This document shows positions 47,103 through 56,962 of a stretch of 64,000 nt of DNA, one piece after another. The stretch's first letter is position 1. Every line of letters begins with the position of its first letter. The notes beneath the pieces are model-generated. The model did no database searches. It saw nothing but the letters and a program-made list of their open reading frames with translations, and was not told the origin of the DNA. The stretch spans positions 134,903 through 198,902 of the forward strand of contig JACKQE010000011.1 in assembly GCA_024233005.1 (NCBI GenBank), given 5' to 3'. The stretch comes from Akkermansiaceae bacterium (GTDB taxonomy: Bacteria > Verrucomicrobiota > Verrucomicrobiia > Verrucomicrobiales > DEV007). The position numbers and the translations under genes were made by a program.

Positions 47103-48851
47103 ATGATTCGTCTTCGACTTCCGATTTTTGGGCTTCTGCTTGGGGGGCTTCTGCTGTTCACCGGTTTTCTTTTTGCCGGCTCCAGCGCGGAACGTCCCAA
47201 CATTGTGCTCATCATGTCGGATGACATGGGCTTTTCTGACATCGGTTGCTACGGGAGCGAAATCAATACCCCGAACTTGGATGCTCTCGCCGCGGGAGGA
47301 GTCCGTTTCACTCAGTTTTACAACACGTCTCGGTGTTGCCCGACGCGGGCCAGCCTGCTCACAGGTCTCTATCCCCATCAGGCCGGGGTCGGTCACATGA
47401 TGGAGGACAAGGGGTTCGAAGGTTACCGTGGCGATCTGAACCGGCATTGCCTGACCATCGCCGAAGTCCTTCGCACGGCGGGTTACCGCACCTACATGAC
47501 CGGGAAATGGCACGTCACCAAGATCGTGAAACCAGGTAGCGATGCCGACAAGTTGAACTGGCCATTGCAGCGTGGATTTGACCGTTTTTACGGGACCATC
47601 CACGGCGCAGGCAGTTTCTTCGATCCGAACACCCTGACGCGTGACAACACTTACATTTCCCCGTTCGATGATGCCGCCTACCGTCCGGAGGAACCCTACT
47701 ACTACACGCATGCTCTGACGGACCACGCGGTCCGGTTCATCCGGGATCATCAGAAGGACCATGCGGAGGCGCCCTTTTTTCTCTACCTGCCCTACACGGC
47801 GGCTCATTGGCCGCTGCATGCTCTGCCTGCCGATATCGCCAAGTACAAGGGACGCTACGATGCCGGCTACGATGCCATCCGGGCGGCACGTTATGAAAAA
47901 ATGAAAGCCCTCGGACTTATCGACGCCTCCGCCGAGCTTTCCCCTGCCGCCGGCAACTGGTCCGAAGTGAACGACAAAGCCTGGGAAGCTGCAAACATGG
48001 AAGTTTATGCGGCAATGATCGACAGCATGGACCAGGGGATTGGCAAGATCATGGCCTGCCTCCGGGAAACGCACTACTGGGACAACACGCTGGTGCTGTT
48101 CCTCCAGGACAACGGCGGTTGTGCCGAAGGGATGGGGCGGGGCAACAAGAATCCCGCGCCTCCGGTGAGGGCCGGTCAGCCAAGTTTGAAACCCGTGGCT
48201 GCTGATTTCCTGCAGCCCGACATGATCCCGCGCCAGACGCGTGACGGTTTCCCGATGAGGCAGGGACAGGGAGTGATCCCAGGAGGCGCCGACACCTACC
48301 AGGGGTATGGTCAAGCCTGGGCCAATGTGTCCAACACTCCCTTCCGTGAATACAAGCATTGGGTTCATGAAGGAGGGATTTCCACCCCCTTGATCGCGCA
48401 TTGGCCAAACGGCATTGGCCGCCAGGGAGAGTTGGAACGCACCCCCGGTCACCTGATCGATATCATGGCCACCTGTGTTGACGTCGCCGGTGCCACGTAT
48501 CCTCAGACCGCCCATGAGGGGCAGTCGATTCATCCCCTGGAAGGGCGCAGTCTCGTTCCGGCGTTTGCGGGGAAACCTGTCGAGCGGGAGGCCATCTACT
48601 GGGAGCATGAAGGCAACCGGGCCGTCCGTGTCGGGGATTGGAAGCTTGTGGCCAAAGGCGCCACGAATCCCTGGGAACTATACGACATCGCTCACGACCG
48701 ATCCGAGATGCACAATCAGGCGGAGGTGGAACCGGAGCGGGTGCGGGAAATGGGGGCTCTCTGGCAGGCCTGGGCGGAGCGGTCCGATGTGCTGCCGCTC
48801 AATCCTCCGTTGCCGCGGAAGAATTCGGGAAAGACAAAGCCCCCCCGGTGA
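47103..48851 (+). CDS. Exported sulfatase (type I, arylsulfatase family)
   Basis: The 582-residue protein starts at MIRLRLPIFG, preceded by a GGAGAG ribosome site. A signal peptide (GLLLGGLLLFTGFLFAGSSA) leads to the catalytic domain: NIVLIMSDDMGFSD with metal-binding aspartates, and SRCCPTRASLLTG (about 76-88). Cys78 of C-x-P-x-R is the residue converted to formylglycine. GKWH (about 138) and FLQDNGGCAEG add catalytic residues. It ends with a usual W-x-L-x-D-I segment (WELYDIAHDRSEMHN). Sulfatases of this type desulfate external polysaccharides. No intact formylglycine-generating enzyme is seen in the window. Confidence 0.95.
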   Translation: MIRLRLPIFGLLLGGLLLFTGFLFAGSSAERPNIVLIMSDDMGFSDIGCYGSEINTPNLDALAAGGVRFTQFYNTSRCCPTRASLLTGLYPHQAGVGHMMEDKGFEGYRGDLNRHCLTIAEVLRTAGYRTYMTGKWHVTKIVKPGSDADKLNWPLQRGFDRFYGTIHGAGSFFDPNTLTRDNTYISPFDDAAYRPEEPYYYTHALTDHAVRFIRDHQKDHAEAPFFLYLPYTAAHWPLHALPADIAKYKGRYDAGYDAIRAARYEKMKALGLIDASAELSPAAGNWSEVNDKAWEAANMEVYAAMIDSMDQGIGKIMACLRETHYWDNTLVLFLQDNGGCAEGMGRGNKNPAPPVRAGQPSLKPVAADFLQPDMIPRQTRDGFPMRQGQGVIPGGADTYQGYGQAWANVSNTPFREYKHWVHEGGISTPLIAHWPNGIGRQGELERTPGHLIDIMATCVDVAGATYPQTAHEGQSIHPLEGRSLVPAFAGKPVEREAIYWEHEGNRAVRVGDWKLVAKGATNPWELYDIAHDRSEMHNQAEVEPERVREMGALWQAWAERSDVLPLNPPLPRKNSGKTKPPR

Positions 48852-49074
48852 CACCCGTTTCCTACTGGCTGGGAATAGAGGGAGGCTTGTTTTGCTGCAC
48901 CGCAACCGGTGTGCTTTTCGGGAACCAACGTCCGTCGATTCTTTGTTTGAAGGGGCACCGGTGCGCCTGACCCGAATGGAAACTGCCCCCCAGAGGGAGC
49001 CGCCGACAGGGATCTGGATTTCAGCCGGATCCTGGATGCCAGGCCCGGGAAGGAAATGCCGGAATTGGCCCGAG
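48852..49074. other. Convergent intergenic region between two sulfatase genes
   Basis: No gene, repeat or terminator was recognised. Frames in this gap have no motifs. Confidence 0.35.
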
Positions 49075-52000
49075 TTAATGGGGAGCCGATCCCAGACTTT
49101 TCAGGAAGGCCACCAGATCGAGGAGTTCCTCTTTGCTGAGGGCCTGATCGAGACCGGCGGGCATGAGTGAGACCGGAGAGGGTTCGATCGCGCTGATCGA
49201 TTGCCGCGGCAGCGAAACCTCCTCTCCGGCGGCATTGACAAGGTGGACGGCGGTGGCGGTTTCCCGTTGGATCAGTCCCAAGAGAGGGGATCCTGATGTG
49301 AGCCGAATGACATAAGGCTCGAAATCCCGGGCGAAGGACTCGCTCGGATACAGGATGCTTTCCAAGAGATCGCGGCGCGTCCGAATTTGGCCAATAGTAG
49401 TGAGATCAGGTCCGATGGCGCGTCCCAGATCACCCACCCGGTGACAGGTGATGCAGGCGCCTTTTCCGGATTCGTAGACCACTCTGCCCCGGGTGGCATC
49501 CCCGCGGTTCAACTCCGGCTCCAAGGAGGCGAGGCGGGCCTCCCGCTCCATCCCGCTGCGGCGCAGTCGATCGATGACAGGCAGGAATTTCCGCATGGTG
49601 GTTGCGGGGAAACGACCGGCCAACCGCTCCAACTCCTCGGGAGGCACATTTCCCAATCCAGGAGATTTGGGAAGGGCCGCGGCAAGGGCATCGCCCACTG
49701 CGGGATCGGTCGATTCCGAGAAGGCGGGCAGCAGCACTGGCAACTCCAACGGTCCAGCCAGACTCGTCCGGGCGGCCAGAAGAGTCAATTGGGCTGGCGT
49801 CAACCGGGCTTCGCCGAGCAGTCGGCAGGCTTCGAGGCGTTGGGAGGCTTCCTGGGCGGAATCGATCAGACCCAGGAGCAGCTTCCAGGATTCCTCCGGC
49901 AAGGCGATCCCTTTTCTGGCTCCACCCGCGCGCAAGGCATGCACCCGCTGCAAGGCCGGGCGGGAGACATCTGCGGCAATGGCTTTCAACTGTTCGCTAA
50001 AAGGAGTCGTGTCTCGGAAGCGTCCGACCACCTGCAGGGCGGGGAGAAGGAGTGGGGCGTCGGAGGGACCTGAAAGGGTTTCCCGAATCGGGACGATCCA
50101 TTCCGGCGCCGCGGTCAGTGCCTCCGGGCTGGCGAGGAGGCTGCGATAAACCGAGGCCACCAAGGAAGCCTCGCCGGTGCCAAGCATTTGCGTTAGCAGG
50201 GCCGGCATCGGAGGGGTGGAGAGGAAGTGGGGCGCCACCTGCTCGAGGATGGCGAGGTGCGTGGTTTCACTGGCAAGGTGGCCGGCATCCAGCCAGTCAC
50301 GAAACCGGTTGGCCAGCGCGGCATCCCAATCAGGGTGGTTGGGGACGATTTCCACGGCGGTTTCCCGGAGCTGGGGATCGGCGGATTCCAAAAACGGGAG
50401 CAGGGTCAGCACATCGAGAGTGGAATTTGGCATTTGATCCAGCGCACGGAGAGCCGCCTTCTGACGCAGGGCATTTCCCGGCTCGAGACCGGCCCGGACG
50501 GCCTCGGGATCGGCGATTTGGATGAGGGCGTAGGTCACCGCGTGCCGCAGAAACCCGTCGGACGCTTCTCGGCCGGCCACGCCGAGCAGGGCGCCGGCAG
50601 CCCTGCCGGTCCCGATACGGCCCAGAAGGGCGGCGGCAGAGCGCTGCACGGCCGGAAAGCGTCCGTCGCGGCAGAGGGCCATCAGCTTGGTCTCCAGATC
50701 GCGGTTGAGCTGGCGTTCAAATTTGGCCTCCTTGGGATCATGGGAGGCCAGCGCTTCGCGGGACCGGTTGGCGAGGAGGGCATTGCACGCCGCCTGGCGG
50801 ACCTCGGGGTGGCTGTCATCCAGTGCTTTGGCCACCTGGAGAGTGGCCTCGGTGAAATCCATCCGTGCCAGCGTGAACAGGGCGCAGAGCCGGATCGAGG
50901 GGCGGATTTCCTGATCGGTGACGAGGGCCTCGAGCACCCCGAGGGAGGGCTCTCCGCGGATCGCCAGCTCGGTCATGGCTTTTTCCCGCACCGCCGCGCT
51001 TGGTGAGCCGAACCGGTCAGCGAGCGCTTCTTCATTGAGTTTGGTCCAATCATCAGACACTCCGAAGGCATCCTCATTGCGATGGGGCAGGCCGGAAGGG
51101 CGGATGCGGTAGATTGCCCCGGGGATCTCGGGCTTGGCAGTCTGGGAGGTGGGGCACCCGATCCGGAACCAGCCACCCGTATCGACCACGAGGAGATCCC
51201 CATTGGGATCCTCCAGCACATCGGTGAGATGAGCGTCGCGTTGTTCCACGCGGAAAATGGTCTCGGTCAATCCGGCTTCGTAGGTCGAACCGGCAGGCTG
51301 GATCACCGTGCGAGTGACCTTCTGGGTGTTGAAATGGGCGACCAAAAGATTGTTCCGCCAAGCCTCGCTCAATCTCCCGGTGCGGTAGCGAGTCATCCCG
51401 GAGACGGCGACATGTCCGAAGTTGTGGATTTCAGAAAGCAGGGGGCCGCTGCGCGGAAACTCCGAGAGCACGCCGGTCTGATCCGCACGGGGGTAAACTC
51501 CTCCCCAGATCCAATGCACCAGGACATCGCCCCGTGGCCGGCCATGAAAGAGGTTCACCGTCCCAAGAACTTCGCCTTCATCGCTGAAGTCGAGTTCCAC
51601 CGGATTGTCCATGCCCCCGCCCGCGAAGACCTGGACATCGGAGCCGTCGGGGCGGCAGGACCAGATGCGGGCTCCTTTGGCCTCGGAGACCAGGGCCCCG
51701 CTCCGGGGATCATGAACGGAATGGCCTTTGCGGCCATGGCACCAGTAAATGCGACCATTGGGATGGAGGAACGGACCGTGGACATCGGCGGCATTGCCGG
51801 TGAAATCAAAGCCGGTCACCAGTTCCTCCCGGGTTTCGGCCACTCCGTCGTCATTCTCGTCCTCAAATCTCCACAAGCTGGGGGGGGACATCACGAAAAG
51901 CGAGCCCTGTGCCCAGAGCACTCCCTGGGGAAAGGTCAATCCATCGGCAAAGACGGTTTTTTCATCATACAAGCCATCATTGTTGAGATCGGTCAGCCTG

Positions 52001-53730
52001 ACGATCGAGTTGGGTTGTTGCTTCAGGAGCTCCTCTTTGGTCAGGTTGAGCCCGGCATTTTCCGCGACAAAGAGCCGTCCCTGGTCGTCAAAGGTGGCCA
52101 TCACCGGGTGCTTCACCAACGGCGGGGCCGCCGCGACCTCGGCGATGAGCCCCGGCGGCAGTTCGACCGCCGGAGGATGCCAGTCTGGATCGATCGCGGG
52201 AAGCGGCACGGGAACTGGTTTGGAAGTGGTCGGTTTGGTTGGCCCGGTGGAAGTCGCCCGGCCCCAGACCAGGGTATGGGGTTGCGAGGTCCCGCCTTTC
52301 CAGAGATCGTGGGCCGGTTCGGCGTGTTGTGAGAAAAAGGCGGTCAAGCGCTCCTGCAGCGCTCCTTTCCTGGCCACCACTTCAGTTCTGGAGTCGGCCA
52401 GGAGGTTTTGCCGCTCCCCGGGGTCCTCAGTCAAATGGTAGAGCTCATCGTGGCCCGGACCAAAGCGCTCCACATATTTCCAGTCCTCGGTGCGGATGCA
52501 GCGCAGTTCCTCATACTCGTAGAACACTTCGTTGGTCCAGCCGGAGGCGGTGGCGGCATTTTCGGATGTCAATGCCCCGGCATAACTCCGTCCCGGTGAG
52601 CGCTTCCGCTCCGGCCATTGTTCCTCCAGGTCCAGCAGGTCCAACACCGTGGGGAGAAAGTCGTAGTTGCTGACCATCCGCGATTCCACCCGGTCCGCCT
52701 CGATGCGACCGGGTTGGCGGAAAATGAGCGGTACCCGCATGGAATGCTCCAGCGCGTTGACCGGACGGGTGTGGTCCCCCATGCCCCAGATGCCGTGCTG
52801 GCCTCCAGCCCAGCCCTGGTCGGCGGCAAAGACCACCAGAGTGTTCTGGTCCACCCCGAGCGCCTTGAGCTTGTCGAGCACCGCTCCCACGCCATCGTCC
52901 ACCGCGCTGACCTCCTCGGCGTAGCGGCGGATGGCGGTGAGGTCACCAAAGTACTCCCGGTTGTTGTATTGGGAGGGATCAATGACCCCCCGGGGAAAAG
53001 AGGGCAGGGGCTCTTTCGCGTAGATTTCCGTCCAGCGGTTGCCTGAGGGTTTCAGTTGGAGGCGGCTCAGTCCATAGGGCCCGTTGTATGCCAAATAGAG
53101 AAAGAAGGGTTTGCCCTGCGTCTGATCGAGGAATTTCAGCGCGTGCTTTGTCCAGAATTCCGTGAGATGGGTCGGTTCCTTGCGCAGCTTGCCGTTTTCA
53201 ATGATTTCCGCGTCGCGGAAGGTGGACGTGCTCCCCACTGGCAGGGTGATCCAATAGTCGTCAAAACCTTCGTTCGGCTGGGTGTTGTTGCCGAGATGCC
53301 ATTTCCCGACCAGACCGCAGGCATACCCGTTTTTCTTGAGAATTTCCGCCAGGGAGGTGACATGGGCGAGCGTGTTCCTCTGCTCCGGTCCGACCTGGAG
53401 CCCGTCACTGCCGCCGAGAAAATTGTGCACACCATGCTGGGAAGGCAGCAGGCCGGTCAGATAGGTCGCCCGGGTTGGCGAGCAAACCGCGTTGCTGGAA
53501 AAGGCCCGCTCAAAGCGCACCCCCTCCTTCGCCATGCGGTCGATCCGGGGGGTCCGGATGTCCGGATTGCCATAGCATCCCAGCGTCCAGGCCCCCTGGT
53601 TGTCGGTCAGAATGAAGACCACATTGGAAGGCTGCGGAGGCTCAGCCTCGAGCGGTGACTGGGGGAACAGCCAGATGGCGCAGACCATCGTGATCGCGGA
53701 GAGGACAAAAGGGGGGAGGGGCCGGTGCAT
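49075..53730 (-). CDS. Sulfatase fused to Pirellula/Verrucomicrobium-type dehydrogenase, HEAT repeats and C-type cytochrome domain
   Basis: The frame encodes 1551 residues without a break. Residues 1-30 are a signal peptide (VLSAITMVCAIWLFPQS). Residues 35-480 form a complete sulfatase with NVVFILTDNQGAW and formylglycine motif CSPTRATYLTG (Cys83), plus GKWHLGN and WKYVERF. After a proline/threonine linker (about 490-525), residues 525-905 are a membrane-bound-dehydrogenase-type beta propeller (VMATFDDQGRLFVAENAG, LNNDGLYDEKTVFADGL). Residues 920-1390 are helical HEAT-like repeats. The C-terminus is the Pirellula/Verrucomicrobium heme-binding domain with CITCH at 1426-1430. Dehydrogenase-HEAT-heme proteins are common in this phylum as separate proteins, but joining a whole sulfatase in front is unusual. 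The start 24 codons upstream (53802) is possible but has no signal-like content. Confidence 0.88.
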   Translation of the reverse strand: MHRPLPPFVLSAITMVCAIWLFPQSPLEAEPPQPSNVVFILTDNQGAWTLGCYGNPDIRTPRIDRMAKEGVRFERAFSSNAVCSPTRATYLTGLLPSQHGVHNFLGGSDGLQVGPEQRNTLAHVTSLAEILKKNGYACGLVGKWHLGNNTQPNEGFDDYWITLPVGSTSTFRDAEIIENGKLRKEPTHLTEFWTKHALKFLDQTQGKPFFLYLAYNGPYGLSRLQLKPSGNRWTEIYAKEPLPSFPRGVIDPSQYNNREYFGDLTAIRRYAEEVSAVDDGVGAVLDKLKALGVDQNTLVVFAADQGWAGGQHGIWGMGDHTRPVNALEHSMRVPLIFRQPGRIEADRVESRMVSNYDFLPTVLDLLDLEEQWPERKRSPGRSYAGALTSENAATASGWTNEVFYEYEELRCIRTEDWKYVERFGPGHDELYHLTEDPGERQNLLADSRTEVVARKGALQERLTAFFSQHAEPAHDLWKGGTSQPHTLVWGRATSTGPTKPTTSKPVPVPLPAIDPDWHPPAVELPPGLIAEVAAAPPLVKHPVMATFDDQGRLFVAENAGLNLTKEELLKQQPNSIVRLTDLNNDGLYDEKTVFADGLTFPQGVLWAQGSLFVMSPPSLWRFEDENDDGVAETREELVTGFDFTGNAADVHGPFLHPNGRIYWCHGRKGHSVHDPRSGALVSEAKGARIWSCRPDGSDVQVFAGGGMDNPVELDFSDEGEVLGTVNLFHGRPRGDVLVHWIWGGVYPRADQTGVLSEFPRSGPLLSEIHNFGHVAVSGMTRYRTGRLSEAWRNNLLVAHFNTQKVTRTVIQPAGSTYEAGLTETIFRVEQRDAHLTDVLEDPNGDLLVVDTGGWFRIGCPTSQTAKPEIPGAIYRIRPSGLPHRNEDAFGVSDDWTKLNEEALADRFGSPSAAVREKAMTELAIRGEPSLGVLEALVTDQEIRPSIRLCALFTLARMDFTEATLQVAKALDDSHPEVRQAACNALLANRSREALASHDPKEAKFERQLNRDLETKLMALCRDGRFPAVQRSAAALLGRIGTGRAAGALLGVAGREASDGFLRHAVTYALIQIADPEAVRAGLEPGNALRQKAALRALDQMPNSTLDVLTLLPFLESADPQLRETAVEIVPNHPDWDAALANRFRDWLDAGHLASETTHLAILEQVAPHFLSTPPMPALLTQMLGTGEASLVASVYRSLLASPEALTAAPEWIVPIRETLSGPSDAPLLLPALQVVGRFRDTTPFSEQLKAIAADVSRPALQRVHALRAGGARKGIALPEESWKLLLGLIDSAQEASQRLEACRLLGEARLTPAQLTLLAARTSLAGPLELPVLLPAFSESTDPAVGDALAAALPKSPGLGNVPPEELERLAGRFPATTMRKFLPVIDRLRRSGMEREARLASLEPELNRGDATRGRVVYESGKGACITCHRVGDLGRAIGPDLTTIGQIRTRRDLLESILYPSESFARDFEPYVIRLTSGSPLLGLIQRETATAVHLVNAAGEEVSLPRQSISAIEPSPVSLMPAGLDQALSKEELLDLVAFLKSLGSAPH

Positions 53731-53811
53731 CACGTTCCTCACTGTCGCTGGAAACCCGCGGGGGGCAAGTCCGCGCTCAGGGTAACCTGATTCAGCCACC
53801 ACGCACGCCGG

Positions 53812-55416
53812 TCAGGGGGACTTGGTCTCGGTGAGGGCCAGCACCCGCGCATAGTGGGCGCGGAATTTGGCCGACAATTCCCGTGCCAGCTCCACTTCCT
53901 TCACCTTGTTTTTTGCTTTCAAGGCGGCGCCGATCTCATCGGTGGCATGGGCAAGGTCGATGAAGGAGAGATCGTCAAAGGCTTCTTTCGCCTCAGCCGG
54001 GAACCCCGCGGCAATGAGCGCGCGCCAGGCGGAGCGCTGTTCGATGTGGCTTTCCACACAGCCGCACCGCATGATGAACCTCAAGGCTCCAAAAACCGGC
54101 CCGGTCCAACTTTCGTGGTAGGTGAACGCATCCGCATGGTCGTAGGGCAGGACTTCAGGATCGGTGAAGTGCGCCAGATCTGCCGCTGCATAGGAGTCCC
54201 GTCGCACCGGCAGCCGCCGCAGGGCAACCCGGTCCGGACCACCCGGGGTGCCGGGGCGGTAGTTCCAGAGGCGCTGTCCGGCCGGGGACAACACAAAGGC
54301 GAGGAATTGGTGGGCCAACTCAGGAGAGGGCGCCCCCCGCAGCAGGCCGATCGGATCCACCCCGGTGGAGGTCCCTCCGATCGGGGTGACGAACTGGATC
54401 CGGGAGGATCCGTCCGGTTGCCGGTGCAATTCGTTGTAGGTCCGTCCGTAGAAATCGATGCACATGCCTGCGGCGGAATCTCCTGCGGCCACGTCGTGCG
54501 GGATCTTGGTGGCGGAATCGGTGAAGTAGCGTCCATTGCCGCTGATGCGCTGGATGAGGCGCCACCCTCTCATCCATCCCTCGGCCACGGCCTCCGGTTC
54601 CTTCATCCCCTCATTCAATGCGAGCTGCATCTGTTGCTGGAGGATCATTTCAAAGGCCTTCGTCGCCGAGCCCGATTTGGCGGGGTCGGCGAGAGCGATC
54701 TGCCCGAGATACAACGGATCGGCAAGGTCGCTCCACTGGGTCGGAGGCTTGGCCTGCAATCGTTCAAGGACATCCGTGTTGTAGCAAATCCCAAAGGACG
54801 ACAGACAACAGCCGAGCCAGCGGAATTCCGGATCCCGGTAGGGTTCCCCGCCGACCATTTGGGGAAACACCGCATCGGTGAAGACCTTGGGATGCTCCTT
54901 GGCATAGGCACCTGGACCAAAGCGCCCGGAAGCATCGGTGGATACGAGCGCCCCGGCATCCGCCTGACGTTGGAAGTCAAAGGCCCCGCCACCGAAGAAA
55001 AGATCGACGCCCACTCCGACGGAGGAATCGAGAAACAATCGACGCGCTTCCTTGGCCTCACCATCACCAGGGCGGGAAGCGGCAAAGCCCGATCGCGCCT
55101 CCGGCGAAAAGGGCCGGTTGGTTTGTTTGATCCAGTGTTCCCGGAAGACCCGCTCATACTCCGACTTGAGGAACAGGGCGATCTCCGCCGTGCCGCCGGG
55201 TTGCCTCCAGTCGATCAGGACCTCTCGTCCGGTGGTTTCCCGCATGTGCCGTGTGAAGGCTTTCTCGAATTCGCTCCGGATCGTTTCATTGTGCGGGCTG
55301 ATAATGACCAGCCGCTGCGTGCCGGCTTTGGAGACCACTTCCTCGGTGGGGCGCAGCAGGAACGGCGCCGCCAAAATGCCGACCATGGCGAGGAGAACCA
55401 ACAGGGCGCGCTTCAT
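53812..55416 (-). CDS. ABC transporter solute-binding protein, iron/Fe3+-type
   Basis: The 534-residue protein has a hydrophobic N-terminus (MKRALLVLLAMVGILAAPFLL). Its two-lobed body resembles FbpA/AfuA-type binding proteins: RLVIISPHNETIRSEFEKAFT, DVLERLQAKPPTQWSDLADP, YLGQIALADPAKSGSATK, GMCIDFYGRTY and PIGLLRGAPSPELAHQFLAFVLSPAGQ. It is about 200 residues longer than the usual 340, with additional segments both internal (about 100-150) and C-terminal (about 440-534). An ATPase gene lies just upstream, but no permease is present. The ligand could be iron, another metal or an organic anion. Confidence 0.85.
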   Translation of the reverse strand: MKRALLVLLAMVGILAAPFLLRPTEEVVSKAGTQRLVIISPHNETIRSEFEKAFTRHMRETTGREVLIDWRQPGGTAEIALFLKSEYERVFREHWIKQTNRPFSPEARSGFAASRPGDGEAKEARRLFLDSSVGVGVDLFFGGGAFDFQRQADAGALVSTDASGRFGPGAYAKEHPKVFTDAVFPQMVGGEPYRDPEFRWLGCCLSSFGICYNTDVLERLQAKPPTQWSDLADPLYLGQIALADPAKSGSATKAFEMILQQQMQLALNEGMKEPEAVAEGWMRGWRLIQRISGNGRYFTDSATKIPHDVAAGDSAAGMCIDFYGRTYNELHRQPDGSSRIQFVTPIGGTSTGVDPIGLLRGAPSPELAHQFLAFVLSPAGQRLWNYRPGTPGGPDRVALRRLPVRRDSYAAADLAHFTDPEVLPYDHADAFTYHESWTGPVFGALRFIMRCGCVESHIEQRSAWRALIAAGFPAEAKEAFDDLSFIDLAHATDEIGAALKAKNKVKEVELARELSAKFRAHYARVLALTETKSP

Positions 55417-55443
55417 GGAAACAAGGTATCCAGGGGAGGGGAA

Positions 55444-56538
55444 TCAGCCTCCGCCGGGATGGGGCAGGATGACCGTGTCCTCCTCCGAGGCGACCGCGTG
55501 AAACACCGTTTTCGTGTCCCGGACGACCCGGCGGGGATTGAGTTCAGAGACATGGAGCGTGGCGGGATCCCCCTCCGTCCGCAGCGCGTACTGGGCGATT
55601 TCCCCGAGATAAACCGATTCCGCAAGTCGGCAGGGCACCGCATTGCCGTCTCCGGTAGGATGGGTCCGGAGGGAGAGGCATTCCGGACGGATCGAAAGCA
55701 GCACCTGGGCTCCCGGATCCGGCTGCCAGGAGGGATTGCCGGTCCTGCCATGGAGCAGGCCAAAGCCGGTCCGCACCGCAAGGGAACCACCGCTGCCAGG
55801 GCCGACGATTTCGCCGGGGACGAAATTGGTTTCCCCGATGAAGCTTGCGACATAGGCGGAATGGGGATTCCGGTAGATGTCCTCCGGGCGGCCGATCTGG
55901 GCGAATTTGCCCGCGTCCAGCACCGCGATGCGGTCCGCAATGCTCAGGGCTTCTTTCTGGTCATGGGTCACGTAAATCGCCGTCAGACCGAACTCTTTGC
56001 AAATCCGCCTGATTTCCGAACGCATTTCGACCCGCAGCTTGGCATCGAGATTGGAGAGCGGTTCGTCCAGCATGAGACAGCGGGGTCTTACCACGAGGGA
56101 ACGGGCCAGGGCGACCCGCTGCTGCTGTCCGCCCGAGAGCTGGTTGATCTTGCGTTCCCCCAGTCCTTCCATGTGGACCATGGCCAGCGCCTCGGCCACC
56201 CGGGTTCGGATCTCGGCCCTCGGGACACGGCGCTCCTCCAGGCCGAAGGCCACGTTGCGGAACACATTTTTGTGCGGCCAGAGGGCGTAGCTTTGGAACA
56301 TCATGGCCGTGCCGCGCTGGTGCGGGGGGAGATCCGTGACATCGTCCTTGTCGAACAGAATGCGTCCCGTCTCCGGCGTGTTGAATCCCGCGATGGCCCG
56401 CAACAGGGTCGTCTTGCCACACCCGCTGGCCCCAAGAAGAAAGAAAATCTCTCCCGCCTCGATGTCGAGGTCGAGGCCTTTCAGCGCCACGGTGTCGCCG
56501 AAACGTTTGGTGAGGTCACGAATGTGAATGGAGACCAT
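55444..56538 (-). CDS. ABC transporter ATP-binding protein (PotA/FbpC type)
   Basis: The 364-residue protein from MVSIHIRDLTKRF contains Walker A GASGCGKTT (about 36-44), the Q-loop in MMFQSYALWPHKNV, signature LSGGQQQRVALARSL, Walker B CLMLDEPLSNLDAKL, and the His loop YVTHDQKEA. A C-terminal TOBE-like domain (LLSIRPECLSLRTHP) is typical of ATPases for iron, spermidine or sugar import. The gene ends 27 bases before the solute-binding gene. The permease expected between or beside them is absent. Upstream codons in the same phase (up to 56715) lack homology. Confidence 0.95.
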   Translation of the reverse strand: MVSIHIRDLTKRFGDTVALKGLDLDIEAGEIFFLLGASGCGKTTLLRAIAGFNTPETGRILFDKDDVTDLPPHQRGTAMMFQSYALWPHKNVFRNVAFGLEERRVPRAEIRTRVAEALAMVHMEGLGERKINQLSGGQQQRVALARSLVVRPRCLMLDEPLSNLDAKLRVEMRSEIRRICKEFGLTAIYVTHDQKEALSIADRIAVLDAGKFAQIGRPEDIYRNPHSAYVASFIGETNFVPGEIVGPGSGGSLAVRTGFGLLHGRTGNPSWQPDPGAQVLLSIRPECLSLRTHPTGDGNAVPCRLAESVYLGEIAQYALRTEGDPATLHVSELNPRRVVRDTKTVFHAVASEEDTVILPHPGGG

Positions 56539-56743
56539 GGAAGGGCGGCGAAGCGGAAAGTTCTGATAGCCCAATCCCGCGTCCCGGTCAAGACAGCAGG
56601 CGGGGCTGTCCGATGCCTCCCGCGGGATCGGCATTTGCGCCTGCTGAAAAAAACAGGTTGCCGGTTCCGGAGAAGGCGCTAGACTCCGTGATCGCCGAAA
56701 CGAGCCCTCCGACAACGAAGGATCTTCCGGCGATTTTCATCGA

Positions 56744-56816
56744 GGGGCATTAGCTCAGTTGGTAGAGCGCTTCAATGGCATTGAAGAGGTCAGCGGTTCG
56801 AATCCGCTATGCTCCA
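56744..56816 (+). tRNA. tRNA-Ala (anticodon GGC)
   Basis: Acceptor GGGGCAT pairs with ATGCTCC, including a G3-U70 wobble pair that is the identity element of alanine tRNA. An encoded CCA follows at 56817-56819. The anticodon stem CTTCA/TGAAG encloses ATGGCAT with anticodon GGC, and the T-arm is CAGCGGTTCGAATCCGCT. The gene stands alone, opposite to its neighbours. Confidence 0.97.
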
Positions 56817-56962
56817 CCACTCATGGTCGTGAGTGGTGGCACCCATACGGGTTGCGGCAGAAAACAACGCCGCCGGTTGCGAGCCTGCCAATGTCTCCCC
56901 GCGAACCCAGCTTTCGAATGTGGCGAAATCAAGCGGAGCCATCACCCGTCAGCGGATGATCG

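Noticed and set aside
53854..56682. A 942-codon plus-strand frame opposite the ABC genes
   Set aside because: It has no motifs and covers two well-supported minus-strand genes.
56744..56962. tRNA-Ala as an attachment site for an integrated element
   Set aside because: No second copy of the tRNA 3' end, integrase or element boundary could be seen.
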